Below are positions 18,171-30,910 of a stretch of 64,000 bases of DNA, piece after piece. A program made the translations under genes and the position numbers. Numbering within the stretch: the stretch's first letter is position 1; each line of letters starts with the position of its first letter. Below the pieces are notes generated by a model. The model made no database searches and had not been told where the DNA came from. It saw only the letters and a program-made list of their open reading frames with translations. The DNA is from Lutraria lutraria (Eukaryota > Mollusca > Bivalvia > Venerida > Mactridae), in the NCBI GenBank assembly GCA_964023205.1, contig OZ026840.1, positions 8,987,603 to 9,051,602 on the forward strand, read 5' to 3'.

Positions 18171-18380
18171 TCCGCCATCTTAGAATTTAAAATGTTCCAC
18201 TGATGCCTTCTTCAATGCTTATACTTTAAAAGACATTGTGGATTATAGATATATCTCAATATCTTGAAGGAATGCATCCCTTGCTCAATTGCCAGAGTTT
18301 TTTACTATATAATCAAGTTTGTAAACACCCGATTACAGCTGTCGGACATTGCCGAGTATATAGCAATGCATTGTGGGATC
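18171..18380 (-). promoter_or_regulatory. Second promoter-like cluster
   Basis: CCGCCATCTTAG at 18172-18183 reads CTAAGATGGCGG on the - strand, another near-TISU/YY1 match. GCAATGCATTGTGGGA at 18363-18378 contains, on the - strand, TCCCACAATGC, which resembles ZNF143/THAP11 promoter sites. Together with the inverted pair upstream this suggests a bidirectional promoter zone. Confidence 0.35.
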
Positions 18381-19277
18381 GTCTCTCGATATCGTTTGAG
18401 CTATTTTTAGCAGTTGCGAATCCATGTATGTACATAAGTCCTTGCTGCAATTAATAATAATTCTGAATATATTCGTTCTCAAACAACACAAAGTGGGGCC
18501 CCACAAAGTGGAAGTACCAGTATTTATAAATGAAGTACATGAGATTCCGATATGAAATCAGAATGTACACGTAATTAATAGCTATTGTGTGGCCATGGAA
18601 TAGCTATTGTGTGCGATTGTGATAAAAAATATTTCCTTTTCCCCTTTATGCCGCTATAATTATGTGTTTTTAGAAGAAGTTACATGACTTTGTACATGCT
18701 TGCTTACTAGTCCAAAGTTTTGGTTACTTTTCACAGTGTTCTGTCATTTCGGTTAGTAGAAGATTGTAATAAAAGATGTTGATTTCTGTGTGGGTGGATT
18801 GTCAAATTATATTTTTTGTAAGATCTTGTGTTTTCTAACTCTAAGATTAAAATAAATTTCTTTGCTTAACTATGGAGGAGTTTTAGATAGACATCTATTT
18901 TTGTTTGACTGACTTTTGTAACTGTGATGTTGTATCAGTCTTCTTTGTTATAAGTAATGAAATTCTGATTTTTATTTGGATGAGTCTGTCTTGACCACTA
19001 ACATGTTACACTTAAGTAATTATTAATGAGATTTTCTCTGTCTGTGTAGTTATTTGATTGATGGTCAAAATGACAGTTATCTAAGTATATGTAAAACTGA
19101 ATCACCATCATGTACATGTATACTCTAATAAACACCCCCAGGCATAACATTTTGCAAAGGTGTGGCATTTTATAGAGATATTAATTGTTAATCTTCATGA
19201 ACTATTCAAGAATAGTCCAAGATAAATTCATGTTTTCATGAATTCCTTTTGAAGGGATATATTGTTTTTGTACAGTT

Positions 19278-19782
19278 TTCTAGACGAATTATACTAACTT
19301 ATAAATAGTAGTTGTTTATAGTGTCTATTACTAGTTTGGCTAATCCTGGCCATTTCATTGGCTAATGGTGATGACTGAATCTTTTTATAGTTGATAGGTA
19401 AGAAAATCATGAAGGCATTTCTCTGTGATGTTTAACCTAGATAAGCTGTTGTGTGGCATATCATAGCAGATTATGGTGAATTTGTTAACATTTAGGGTTT
19501 ATTCTATTTGATTGATGTTGGGTATGAATCTATGATATTGCCATGTGCTTGTGAACTATATAGATCATCTACATGAATTTATTCATTTGTCAAATATTCA
19601 TGATTGTCAATATATGTGTATTACTCATGTCATGTAAATATGTTATACTCTCCATAATGGAGGATTGAATAAAATATACAGTCAATATCCTTTATGAAAA
19701 AAGCAACTTCATACAAAAAACATAAACCAATATGCTTCTTGTAATTCGTCTACCTATAATGTTTTGTTATAGTTTTTCTTGT
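19278..19782 (+). repeat. Triplicated unit, copy A
   Basis: Shares with 27811 and 33492 the segments GCTAATCCTGGCCATTT, ATTGGCTAATGGTGATGACTG, a splice-donor-like ATAG|GTAAGA (at 19398), ATTATGGTGAATTTGTTA and CTCCATAATGGAGGATTGAA. The tail is CAGTCAATATCCTTTATGAA. Copies A and B share a further 55 bp or so at the 3' side. Confidence 0.85.
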
Positions 19783-21349
19783 AATATGGAACTTTTCAAG
19801 TTTGGTGGTTTTAAGTGAAGTGAATGTGTTGTGATAAACTTGTTTTCTTTTGGGTTATGTATGGTAATTAAAGGTGTTCATGTTTACACTGGAAATAAAT
19901 TGAATGATGATGAATCATTCATACTTGGTTAACATTTTGAGTGACATGCATGTTAATTAAACAGAAAAATTAATTGTTTTAGTTTATCTCAGGTGTATTT
20001 AATTTTGTTTCGCATTATCTTGCTTGTTTATTTATTGAAAACAGATTTCTATTTGAACTATTGAGTGGATTTTAAACTCAAAGATTTTCTGTGAATGCAT
20101 TCAGGAATTGGCTTTATTTTTAATCTTAAAGTGACTTGTATTAAGCTATTAAATCAGGTATGCTAACTGTTGATAATTTCAAATTTGATAACTTTTGTTG
20201 AATACCTTAATTGCTGCATCTTTGATCAGCATCTACATGTATGCCACTTTCAACTTCTGGCCCCTGTCATTTAGTTATGCATAATTCATGAACTTTTCAT
20301 GGGGTAAGGACAAGTAAAATGCTTTGGACAAAGTTTTTCAGGCTTTACGTACATTACGTCACTAAAGGCCACATTTGTCTTTCCCAAAGGTGGCGTTTGT
20401 TCGCATGTTTGACTGTAGTTAAACAGTAACAAATGTTTCATGTTTTGTTTATAGACTTGAATGCTTTATATATGCATAATATGTATGTTTTCAGACTCTT
20501 AAGATTAAATGTATTATGATTATTTGTATGCACAGTTGTACTCATAAAATTTTCCTGTTGGTTTTGAGGGAAACCATAAGTAACATTGATGTATTGGTTT
20601 GGTTTCAAGGAAGTTAAAATCAAACCAACAGATATCGGGTCCCACTGCCTGGTGAAATTTAGTGTTGTGAAAAAATAAAGGGCAATTTTTAAAGACTACC
20701 CAAATTTCTTCAGGTACATGTAGTATCTTGAATTGTTTTTAATTTTTGGGATTTTTTTTTAAATGAATGAATGATATATTAGTTGTAAACATATAATGTA
20801 TGCATTTCCTGGTCTGTTGATTACTTCCCTATCTTTGTTGGTTATTTTTCACACCAGACAATTTATGGTGTGGGAAATTATGTATGACATATTGAGTGTA
20901 TATACAATCTATACAGACATTAAAGGTATTGCCCAGTAATGAAAAGAAAAGAAAAAACAGCAACCATTGAGTTTTGTATGAATTGTGTACATGTATATAT
21001 ATGCCTAATATTCTGTGACAGATTTCATGTGTGAAAGTGACATTTGATCAACAATTGCTTTAGATTTAACCAAAAAAGATATTGGAGTGTGAATGATGAA
21101 AGGGCATAGATATTGGTCAAGGGCCTCAGTTTTTGAGTGGTTATCATCTCTGACTTGGGCTGAAAATAAAAATAAGTTTATTTGGAGTGCTCTGACCCAG
21201 AATTTTAGCACTGGGTAGGTAGGTAGTTTTTACCATAGATGTAACAATAGTAAAAAAAAAGCCCATCAAAAAACATTTGATTTTATTTATTTGCTAGGAT
21301 TTTCGTGAGTATATGTACATGTACAAATGTAGGAGCACTCCAAACAAAC

Positions 21350-21472
21350 TTATTTTTATTTCAGCCTATTAATCACCAACTCCTCGCTGCTGACTGTGAT
21401 TTCAAATCCAATCCACTCGTGACCAGCTAACTTACGGAAGGTTAACTGGAAAAGTGACCAAATGAGCCTGAC
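21350..21472 (+). repeat. tRNA-derived SINE
   Basis: AATCACCAACTCCTCGCTGC and a CCACTCGTGACCAGCTAACTT-type body, matching the family at 28935, 33945 and 50700. Confidence 0.55.
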
Positions 21473-21474
21473 TT

Positions 21475-22531
21475 TTTATGTCCCACCATGAAGTGGTGGA
21501 TAGCATATAGTGTTTACCCTGTCCGTTGGTGTGTGGGTGTGTGTGTGTGTGTGTGTTAGGGTTTTTGTGTCAAGCTCATAACTCTGTCATGCATGATTGG
21601 ATTTTGAAATAAATAGGCACAAATGTTCATCATAACAAGACGACGTGTCATGTGCAATAACTGTGTCGCTTGCTCAAAGGTCAAGGTCACAGTTAACACT
21701 TAAAGCATTATATGTTTAAGTTCGTGTCCGGCTTATAACTCTGTCATGCATGATGGGATTTTGAAATAAATTGGCACAAATGTTCATCATAACAAGACGA
21801 CGTGTCATATGCAATAACTGTGTCGCTTGTTCAAAGGTCAAGGTCACAGTGGACACTTAAAGCATTATATGTATATATGTTTGTGTCCGGCTTATAACTC
21901 TGTCATGCATGATTGGATTTCGAAATAAATTGGCATAAATGTTCATCATATCAAGACGACGTGTCATGAGCAAAAACTGTGTCACTTGCTTAAAGGTCAA
22001 GGTCACAGTCGACAATTAAAGCATTGTGTGTATATGTTTGTGTCCGGCTTATAACTCTGTCATGCATGATTGGATTTTGAAATAAACTGGCACAAATGTT
22101 CATCATAGCTAGACGAGGTGTCCTGCGCATCAACTGCGTCACTTGCTCAAAGGTCAAGGTCACAGTGGACGTTAAAAGTTTGTGCATATTATTGTTTATA
22201 TAGTGAAAGTGTATGTTCGTGTCCGGCTTATAAGTTTGTCATGCATGATGGGATTTTAAAATAAATTGGCACAAATGTTCATCATATTAAGACGACGTGT
22301 CATGCCCAAAAACTGTGTCGTTTACTCAAAGGTCAAGGTCACAATGGACACTTATATATTTATGTTCATTCCTTACATTGAAATAGTGAATGTACATGTA
22401 GTTGTGTGTTTACCACCCTTAGGTGATCTTTACCTCCCACTATAGGCAGCATTCCCAAGCAACCTGCTCTATGTTGTATTCACATATTTGCCACACAACA
22501 CTCATTTCTGTGTCTACGGACACATTTCTAG
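21475..22531 (+). mobile_element. Element with five-copy ~155-175-bp tandem core
   Basis: A short hairpin start (GTCCCACCATGAAGTGGTGG) is followed by a GT microsatellite. Five copies then follow of a unit with TAACTCTGTCATGCATGAT, GACGACGTGTCAT and CAAAGGTCAAGGTCACAGT, starting near 21574, 21729, 21889, 22046 and 22223. It closes with CTTTACCTCCCACTATAGG. This resembles the minisatellite-bearing pearl-type elements known in bivalves. Confidence 0.7.
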
Positions 22532-22654
22532 TTTTAGTTTAGTTTAAATTTATATATTTTACATTGATTGTAGATCAAGTTCTTGCAACTTATATTAACT
22601 ACTCTCAATGACTACTTCCTGGATTTTGATCAGTACTCGCGCTGAAAGAAGGGA

Positions 22655-22775
22655 TGTGGAAGCTCCGGTCCGCCTGACGGGATTTGAACCCGTAACATCT
22701 GGGTTAGGAGTCCAAAGCTCTACCCATACATTGCTCCTCCCTGACTGTTGGTGGGACGTTAAAACCAACTGAAAA
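22655..22775 (-). repeat. tRNA-like SINE head, - strand
   Basis: On the - strand: GGGTAGAGCTTTGGACTCC, AACCCAGA, then GGGTTCAAATCCCGTC. The A-box, anticodon-stem-like region and B-box are spaced like a tRNA. No acceptor stem is seen. Confidence 0.55.
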
Positions 22776-22853
22776 AAGCATATCGGTCAGCTACTGTAAA
22801 TGCATGGTTTTCTGAATTCATCAACAATTTTTCACTTCAAACATTATCAGTTG

Positions 22854-22966
22854 TTATTATATAAATATCACATTTCTGAGAGGGTGCCTCAATCAACATT
22901 ACTTTTTTGAGGGCTGGCAATTTTTAATAACGCCCTCCCAGAAATGTGATATTTATATTATTATAC
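22854..22966. mobile_element. Short hairpin MITE
   Basis: Arms ATATAAATATCACATTTCTG and CAGAAATGTGATATTTATAT, each with GAGGG/CCCTC near the inner end, separated by about 45 nt. Confidence 0.7.
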
Positions 22967-24372
22967 TGAAGATTTCATAGATATATAAAAAGACAAATAT
23001 GATGTCACAACATTTTAATAAGCTGGGACATTACATAGATTATCAAGCTTTTACAAGCACTTCAAACTCAGTAAACGAAGTTTTGGTCTAATTAAAAATA
23101 TTTTCCAGTAGAATTTACATTCTAGAACTGATTTTTATCATGAACAACTCGTCAAATAAATGGAAAATTATTTAATAACCGAAAATCTGTTTGAACTGTT
23201 TGCGCATTATTTCTGCGCATGTGTTATTACAGTGTGTTATTAAAAATTAATGCCCACTCGGGTATAGGTGACTTTACATTGGAAACGGGAGTGATGCATA
23301 ATAATAACATATACTCTATATGTGTAATTTACCTATTGATAATTCTTAAGATAACTGTTATTAAATATATAGATACATACATAATGTACTTGCATACAGA
23401 CTAGGTTTGTATGCATCTAGCTGTGTTGGTCATAATGCATAAAATTATACAGGTAGATATGTTGCCCTTAGGTGACTAAGTCATTATATATGGTCATACT
23501 TGTCATAAGTCATATTCACAAAGTTGACACTTTGCTTTGATGTATGGTATGAAACATGTAAACACCTTTAGGTAATATTCTACCAGCGTAAATATTGATT
23601 TATTTAGAATATTTATTGATAGTTTGTCAGGAAAATGTTGAAGCCAAACCGTACATACTTCAATGTCTACTTGATCAGAATAAAGCATCCATGGCAAAAA
23701 AGTAACTTTATTTAAAAAAAACTTGCATACTTCAATTAAACATTGTCTCAATTCTGAGATGCATGCAGGCTGGAAAACAAATAATATTTTAGCATTGGCC
23801 TTATGAACTCAAAGTAATTTTACCAGCTGTGATCATGCAATCTAAGATTCCTTAGTTTATTTTTGTTACAAAATATGCCTGCACTTCAAGTTCATATAAA
23901 AAATACTATGATCTGCATTTAACATTACACAAATGTAATTGATATAAATTTAAATCTATCATAATCAGCTCTTTATTGAGGTCATTTGTAGGTTGAGTCT
24001 CTTAATAGCTTAATTGTTCAATCTTTAATCTGTGTCAAGTACAGAAAATTTGACTACATTTGCTACTTACTGTTAGCTTTTGTTTATATAGCGATTATAC
24101 AGCCATGCAATTTTAACAATAATTTATTTACTTAATTAAAATTTCGTAATTTTGTTTTCTCTTTAATTAGCTTATAATATACTCAAATAGGAAATGAAAG
24201 TTTAATTTCGGAATCATTCAGTCTTGTTCACTGAAAGCTTTATTAGGCTTGCATATTATCCCCAAGTATTTTCTTAATTTAGATTTTGCTGTCAGAATTA
24301 ACTTTAATATTAAGGGTCAGATCAGCACCACAAAAAAGGATTAGTCGGGTATAATCCCGTGTTGAAAACACA

Positions 24373-25932
24373 TTTTTGGAAACTGAACGATAGTTCCTTA
24401 GCCGACACATAAGTGCTACGTTTATCTACATCCATCATGTAATTGTTAAACTAGTTCCCATTTCATTTCGCAGTGCAAGCAGGGTCTTTTTTCCAAAAAT
24501 TGGGAAGGGGCCTTAGCCTTTCATTTTGGGAAATTCAAGCGCGATATTTGGCCAAATTTTGAGAAGGTTATAGACTACTGAGTTTGAATAGCATTGTATT
24601 TTGGGGAATTTCTTGCCTAAAATTGGGAAAAAAATAGCCTTTTTGCAATTTGGAAGTCACCGAAGTAATCAGCCTCTGTTATAGAAGGAAAAAAAGCCCT
24701 GGCAAATCTCATGTTTCCATGAGTACTTTCAGTACTTTGATTTCTTGCCTTATTACTATAAGCAATCATTCATAAAGCTTATAGTCATGGCATACGTGTA
24801 TGCTATTCTTGAATACTGCTTTTGTTTACAGTGAAAAGTTTCGAAGTGTATTATGTATCCAGCTGTCGAGAATGTATGCATTTTTACAATTAATTCTTAT
24901 TGTTGCCATGGTAACTCTACATATTTGAACTACAGATTTTTTTACTTCTTCATTTCTTTTATTGTATCTTTTTATACTGGTAAAAAATCATTCGGTGTGC
25001 GGTTAAGATCATTTGATATGGTGATAAAAAAATCATTTTCTTATTACACACAAAACTGTTTTTTCATCTTCAGGGAAAGATGGCGGGCCCTTAGAAAGGG
25101 GAAATACTGCATCTTGGGGGGAAAAGGGGGAACAATAAAAGGACATATCCTCCAAACATTTAATAATGAATAGATTATAACCTTGATGGTTAGTAACAAT
25201 CCTTACAAATGTATCAAATAGCTGGTCATACTTCATGAACTATTCATAAAGTATGCAAGAAAAGTTAAAGAAAAAATCATGTGTTTATAAAATTCCATTC
25301 AAACGGGATCGAAGCTGTCGATCAAACAGGTTAATTTAATAATTTTTAAGAAAAAATAGATTCTATTGAACAGAATTCTTTATGAAATTTGGCCTCAAAT
25401 CGGTTAAAAAAACACACTCAATATCCTTTAACTATTTGTGGAATTACTTACAGTCCATGAGTAGCATGGCAGATGAGCACATCACACTGTTATTGAGTAC
25501 ATGATCAATACATTCCTGGAGTTCACTATCAACAGTGTATCAACTGTAAAACTGGCTTCCAACATTCCTTGAAGCTAATATTGTTATTAAGCTGTTTCTA
25601 AATATTCAGCCTTAATTTTTTGTAGCATGTTACATTTAATGGAAGTGATAGTGCAATTCAAGAGACAATGCTGTAGTTTTATTAATTTCATGTAAGGATA
25701 AAAAAACTGAATAAATGAGTGGATATGTCTTTGTTTAAATCAAAGTACTGAAAGTATATACACATGGAAACTGAACTTACAGTCACACAGACTTGCACTG
25801 CAACATGGAACAGTTTAACATTTGCATGGATGATGCAGAAAACGTAGTACTTAAAATTGGTTGGCTTAAAAATCCATGCACGCCGAGCAAGTGACGGCTG
25901 TGGAAAGCTGAACTATCGTTCAGTTCCCAAAA
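24373..25932. mobile_element. Candidate foldback transposon, 1.56 kb
   Basis: The outer ends pair: GGAAACTGAACGATAGTT (24378-24395) with AACTATCGTTCAGTTCC (25911-25927). A second inner pair is CATGTTTCCATGAGTACTTT (from 24710) with its near reverse complement at 25738-25772. No transposase is visible inside; the open frame at 24853-25173 has no recognised domain. Confidence 0.5.
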
Positions 25933-26546
25933 CATTCAGTGAGTTGTTATAAGCTCTGAATTACATTTACAATAATTGTGGATAGTTTGCTTATATGAAT
26001 GGAAATTGTTCATTATTAGATTACACTGGAAACAGCATGTATGGAAACTGTTTCTAGGGTATATTGGTTTCCTGTTGTGAATCATGTTGTTGGGAATTCC
26101 CACATGATGGATGTATAGTGTTGGTTGTATGTATCGCCACACCTTTGTAGCTTTGTTTTCATTTGATTAATTTCTTATTTAAAATGACAAGTAATTATGT
26201 TGCGTGTGATATGGGGCTCCTAGTCCTACATATAATGTAACATGTTAATAATACGCCCACTGATTTAATACTGAATTAGATTGTCAACAGCATCTAGTTA
26301 TTTAGAATAGGAGTAAATGTCAACATCAGAAAAGGTAATTCTCTGATTATATTTTTATCTGTTAGGTACAGTAATTTTGTACTCACATGTTCATTAACGG
26401 TATGACATTTGTGATGTCATCATTGATTAAATAATTTATTTATTTTGAAGAGAAATCATATGACATTGTGTTGTTGTCAATAACAGTTGACAGAGCTCTT
26501 GGCTATAATCAGTGTGTTTAATCATCTCTTAAGTTAATGCAGTAAA

Positions 26547-26809
26547 AGCTCACCTGATTCATCAGGTGGCTTTTAGGATTGATGAATGTCCGGCGTCTGT
26601 CCACAATTAGTTTGTTTACACTCTAGCATCCACAGCTCTTAACCAATCATGATCAAACTTGCTCACAATGTATATAGCCACAATGTCTCGGATATGTTCG
26701 ATTATGGGCAAAATCAGACAATAACTTCAAGAGTTATGTGCCCTTGATATTAATTATAGTGTCTTTGTTCTCAGGTGAGAGATCTAGGGCCATCTTGGCC
26801 CTCTTGTTT
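26547..26809 (+). mobile_element. Short element, AGCTCACCTG/CAGGTGAG ends
   Basis: It begins AGCTCACCTGATTCATCAGG and ends CAGGTGAGAGATC, TAGGGCCATCTTGGCCCTC, TTGTTT. A truncated relative follows at about 26820-27200. Confidence 0.7.
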
Positions 26810-26819
26810 ATTGTGCCCA

Positions 26820-27200
26820 GGAAAAAAGCACTCATACACGCCTCGCCCTGTTTTCCTGTGATTTTCTAGCCAGAGTACTTAAGTTTTTAGCATAGAAAAT
26901 TTGCTATTTATCAGCTTGTTTACACTCTAGACTAAGTAGCGCCTTGAATTTTTCACCTTCATCTTTGATGAGTTTGATTATGGGTGGAATTGAACTAGTA
27001 CTTGTAGAGTTATGGGCCCTTGACTACGTTGCTACGTTTCTAGCTTGTTTACAGTATTATACATGTGGCACCTTCATCAAAGCTATGTAAAAACGGGTTA
27101 TACGAGATGTATATGAGATGAAAACTATATTACCTGGTCATTAATTATAGTGTCTTTGTTCTCAGGTGAGCATTCTAGGGCCAAGATGGCCCTCGTGTTT
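26820..27200 (+). mobile_element. Truncated relative of the preceding element
   Basis: Shares CTTGTTTACACTCTAG, GAGTTATGGGCCCTTGACT and the terminal CAGGTGAGCATTCTAGGGCC block with 26547 and 42451. Confidence 0.6.
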
Positions 27201-27810
27201 TAACTATTCTTGCATTGCATACCTCATGAATGGTTCATGAAGCATGTATATCTATAACTATTTGTCTGTTGTAAATATAGTGGTTTCTCATAAACAGTGC
27301 TGTACTATGTGATAAATAATGAACATCGCTTTAACAAAATCGCTTCTAGCTAGTCTATATGATTGTATATCTGTGCTTGATTATGTGAACATGTAACTCA
27401 CCTGCATCTTGAAACTGGTTGAATGTCACTTAGTGATGGTGTGACCCATGGTGGCAACCCATCAATGAATATCAGTTGTCATGATATTGAAATTACTTGA
27501 TGCCTTGCCAACATTCATGCATCTTTATGATATGAATATTTGTTTATTATATTTTGATATGTTACAAATGTACATGTATATGGCTGAAAAAAATCTGAAT
27601 TACATGTAAATTTGAAAAAAAAATTTGTTTAAGAATGACATTTTTATTGAATATCTGTCGGTTTTTAACATACAGTACTGATATACATAACTCAGATCCC
27701 CCAACCCCCTGCCGCTTTTCCAACAGCACAATCATGTCATGATCCTGGACATTTTCTCTAGACAAATTTTAGTCATGGGTAGAAGTTTATTCTAGTTGTT
27801 TGCGGGTATA

Positions 27811-28376
27811 TAGTATAGTGTATATAACTAGTTTGGGTAATCCTGACCATTTGATTGGCTAATGGGGATGTCTGTCATTTTGATTGGTCAATCATTGGAC
27901 TGACTATTCGTCGCGTTAGCTGTCATGATGTTTGACTGAATCTGTTTGTCTGCTCTTTTTAGTTGATCTATAGGTAAGTAAATCATGCAGGCATTGTTCT
28001 GTGATGTTGACCTAGATGGGTTGTTGCTTGGCATAATATCGGAAATGCTATTTGAAGTTCAATGTGGTTGTTTCATAGCAGATTATGGTGAATTTGTTAG
28101 CATTTAGGGTATATTCTATTTGATTGATGTAGGGTGTGATATTACCATGTGCTTGTGAACTATATACATGCATTTATTAATTTGTCAAATACTCATGATT
28201 GTCAATATATGTGTATTACTCATATGATATCATGTACATATGTTATACTCTCCATAATGGAGGATTGAATAAAATATACAGTCAATATCCTTTATGAAAA
28301 GAACAACTTCATACAAAAAAAAAAAATGCTTCTTGTAATTCGTCTACCTATAATGTTTCGTTATAGTTTTTCTTGT
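27811..28376 (+). repeat. Triplicated unit, copy B
   Basis: Same unit as copy A, with an extra roughly 70-bp segment holding a second ATTGG box (GATTGGTCAATCATTGG) and donor-like TATAG|GTAAGT at 27974. It also has an additional GTCAATATCC-to-ATGCTTCTTG tail as in copy A. Confidence 0.85.
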
Positions 28377-28721
28377 TTTAGCTTAAAGCCGAGATCTCCT
28401 TTTGTTGTAGTTTATGATAACCAGTATCTTCATTTAATAAGTATTTTTTTAACCGCATGCCATTTTAAATCACTCTCTATAATTTGGTACTGAAGTAATA
28501 GTGTTGGCGTAATTTGTTTGGGAAAGAAATTAAAATTAAAGAAATCGTTCTTTACTGCTTGGAATAAAATGATAGGTTTTCTGTATCAATGACTTATTGA
28601 ATATTCTGTTTCTGACTATATGTATGGTCACAATATATAAGGCTTATATTAAGTTATAAATTTATAGCGAGTAGAATTCTTCTACTGCGAATATTTCCAC
28701 TTAAATATGCATCCCCCTTAA

Positions 28722-28934
28722 TTGGGCCTAAAATTGTTTCTGGTTACATGCTCATTAAAAATAGGGTAGGTAGGTGATTGGGGGGGGGGGGGGGGTAGTC
28801 TTGAAAGCGTCAGAAACATAAAAAGAAATGAGACAGTGGATGTACTGTTCCTTGGGTCTCATAAAAAGTCTAGGGTCACGGGGGGGGGGGAATAATTAGG
28901 GTATGTTGAGGAACCAGAAACAAACAATTTTGGT
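28722..28934. mobile_element. MITE with CTAAAATTGTTTCTGG ends
   Basis: The left end CCTAAAATTGTTTCTGGTTA pairs with the right end AACCAGAAACAAACAATTTT. It contains GGTAGGTAGG, a long G run, CATAAAAAGTCTAGGGTCA and a second G run. Relatives lie at 29515, 38618, 48248, 57340 and 61870. Confidence 0.65.
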
Positions 28935-29070
28935 TGATGACTGGTAATTTATCACTAACCCCTCACTGTTATACACTTGAATCCCACCTGGAACCCATCA
29001 CATGTGAGGAAGCTGTCTATCTTGCTTATAGAAGGACAGTTGAAAAAGTCTGACTGTTAATGTAAAACCT
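28935..29070 (+). repeat. tRNA-derived SINE
   Basis: TCACTAACCCCTCACTGT, ACTTGAATCCCACC and the AGGAAGCTGTC body of the common family. Confidence 0.5.
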
Positions 29071-30094
29071 GAAGTAAAATAAGATATTACAAACTTATAA
29101 ATCCAGGCATCGTGCAGGTTTTTGTGTTGTGATTTATTATGTTGCAGTCCCTAAATTCAATTAATTGTTTCCAGTCTTTGATTCACTGTGTATGTACTTT
29201 AGTACTTACATGTTAGAACCCATTACTAACTCCGTATTTGGCAAATAGCTGATTTGAATCTCACCTACTGGTAGATTTATATTTATGTGAAACTTTGACA
29301 ACGCCCAGTACAATTAAGATGAATTAAAAATTTATAGTTAACTTTACAAAATGAGACAATTTAAGTTTCAACTTTGATTAACGGTTTGTTGTATGAAGTG
29401 ATTATTTTAGTCCCCGGGACTTCACTTTAACCATGTTCTGCTGTAATATGTCTGTACTCACTGTATTTGTTGTTGCTTTCATGAATATTATGTCTGTTGT
29501 GATCTGACATGTTCGGCTATCCTTAAACAATGTTCGTGTTTGGTAACCCTACTCAGATCATTTTCAGTGAGTAGATACGGTAGGTAAGATATATTTTTTA
29601 CGATTTATTTTTATATTGAACCCCAAATACATTTTGTGCTGAAAAAAAGTTACCCGAGAGGCAAAAACGAAAGTTGGGTAGTGAGTATAAGGTAGTGTTA
29701 CACTGCTACTGCAAGCAAACTAATTTTTAAGGATGCCCTTAGTTGTACTTGAATAGAGGATACATATTTCTTTGTATGTGTTGATATGATATTGTTGAAC
29801 TCACTGACACTGTACAAGGCATATCAAGTTGTACTCCTTGTTGCTTTGTTCTTGGTTTACCACAGGAAAAAAACTCGCATCAACAAGTCTGTATATACAT
29901 GTATATACAGAAGTTAATTGATTTTATCTTAAGATAAAGCAACTATCAGGTTCATTGAATGTATATACACTACTTGATTTAATTACAGCACAAGTTTGGT
30001 TGACAAATCCTTCCTGAACTTTTCAAATGTAAATGCAATCAAGAATGTGGACATAATTATATCCATGTAATACTGTTTATAATAGGACCTCCTG

Positions 30095-30275
30095 ATGGTT
30101 GCAAAATTATGGTGTCTGTCTTGTTATCACTATACTAGCCTGTATGTTCAAATCCAAATCAGGGACCAAACAAGATTCACATGTAAGGAAGCTGTCCAGA
30201 TCAATTATCTGGGTGGTTTCTTCCTCCACTGTTAAAGCTGGAAAAGTCGCCATGTGACCTTAGCTGTTGGTGAAA
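30095..30275 (+). repeat. tRNA-derived SINE
   Basis: TTCAAATCCAAATCAGGG, then CACATGTAAGGAAGCTGTCC, and the TGTGACCTTAGCTGTTGGTG tail shared with 35490-35575. Confidence 0.55.
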
Positions 30276-30639
30276 AAAAGAAAACAAAAAGAACACAAGA
30301 ACTGTTCATTTCACATCTATTTAATCATTCCCAGTAAAGAAGAATGTTACAGTAGTATTTTTCATGTGTGTGAATTAATACATAGTGTTATTTTTTCGGA
30401 CTCATTTTTGGCCCCATTCCTATGTCTGAGAATTGGTGATATTGACTTGTACAATTACTTGTGCATCTGATAAATCTATTGGTAATGAAGTGTAGGAGGA
30501 TAAAAGGCCCCACCACCATTGCCCTTTAAGGGGCCAAAAAACTTGAGTTGAAGATTTAAACAATTTATCCCTGTCAAATAGTTAATCATATGCTAGAATA
30601 GTTCAAGAACAGTTCATGTTTTCATGAATTCCATTTGAA

Positions 30640-30800
30640 AGGGATTTAAGGTCACCACCATGTAAACCATAGTCGCTTATCGCCTTTAACTACATAAATT
30701 AAGGGCACCTTTGGGAAAGACATAATATGACCTTTATTGACAGATGGCCTTTATTCGGAGGTGGCAGATAACACAGGTTTGACCGTATACGGTAAATCTT
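30640..30800. mobile_element. MITE of the ACAGGTTTGACTGTA family
   Basis: Contains GGGCACCTTTGGGAAAGACA, GGCCTTTATTCGGAGGTGGC and a terminal AACACAGGTTTGACCGTAT. The left end is degraded. Confidence 0.6.
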
Positions 30801-30910
30801 ATTTTAGCAATGAGCATCTTACAACATTTATTTGATCACAAACCTTGGAAATTCTTCAAATTATAGTCTAGCTTTCAGCTTACTGTAATTGATGCTGTGT
30901 CTGTACAGTA

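Noticed and set aside
24853..25173. 106-codon open frame with an AAGATGGCGGGC word at 25078
   Set aside because: No recognisable domain, Phe/Tyr-rich low complexity, and no fitting splice partners; the YY1-like word alone is not enough.
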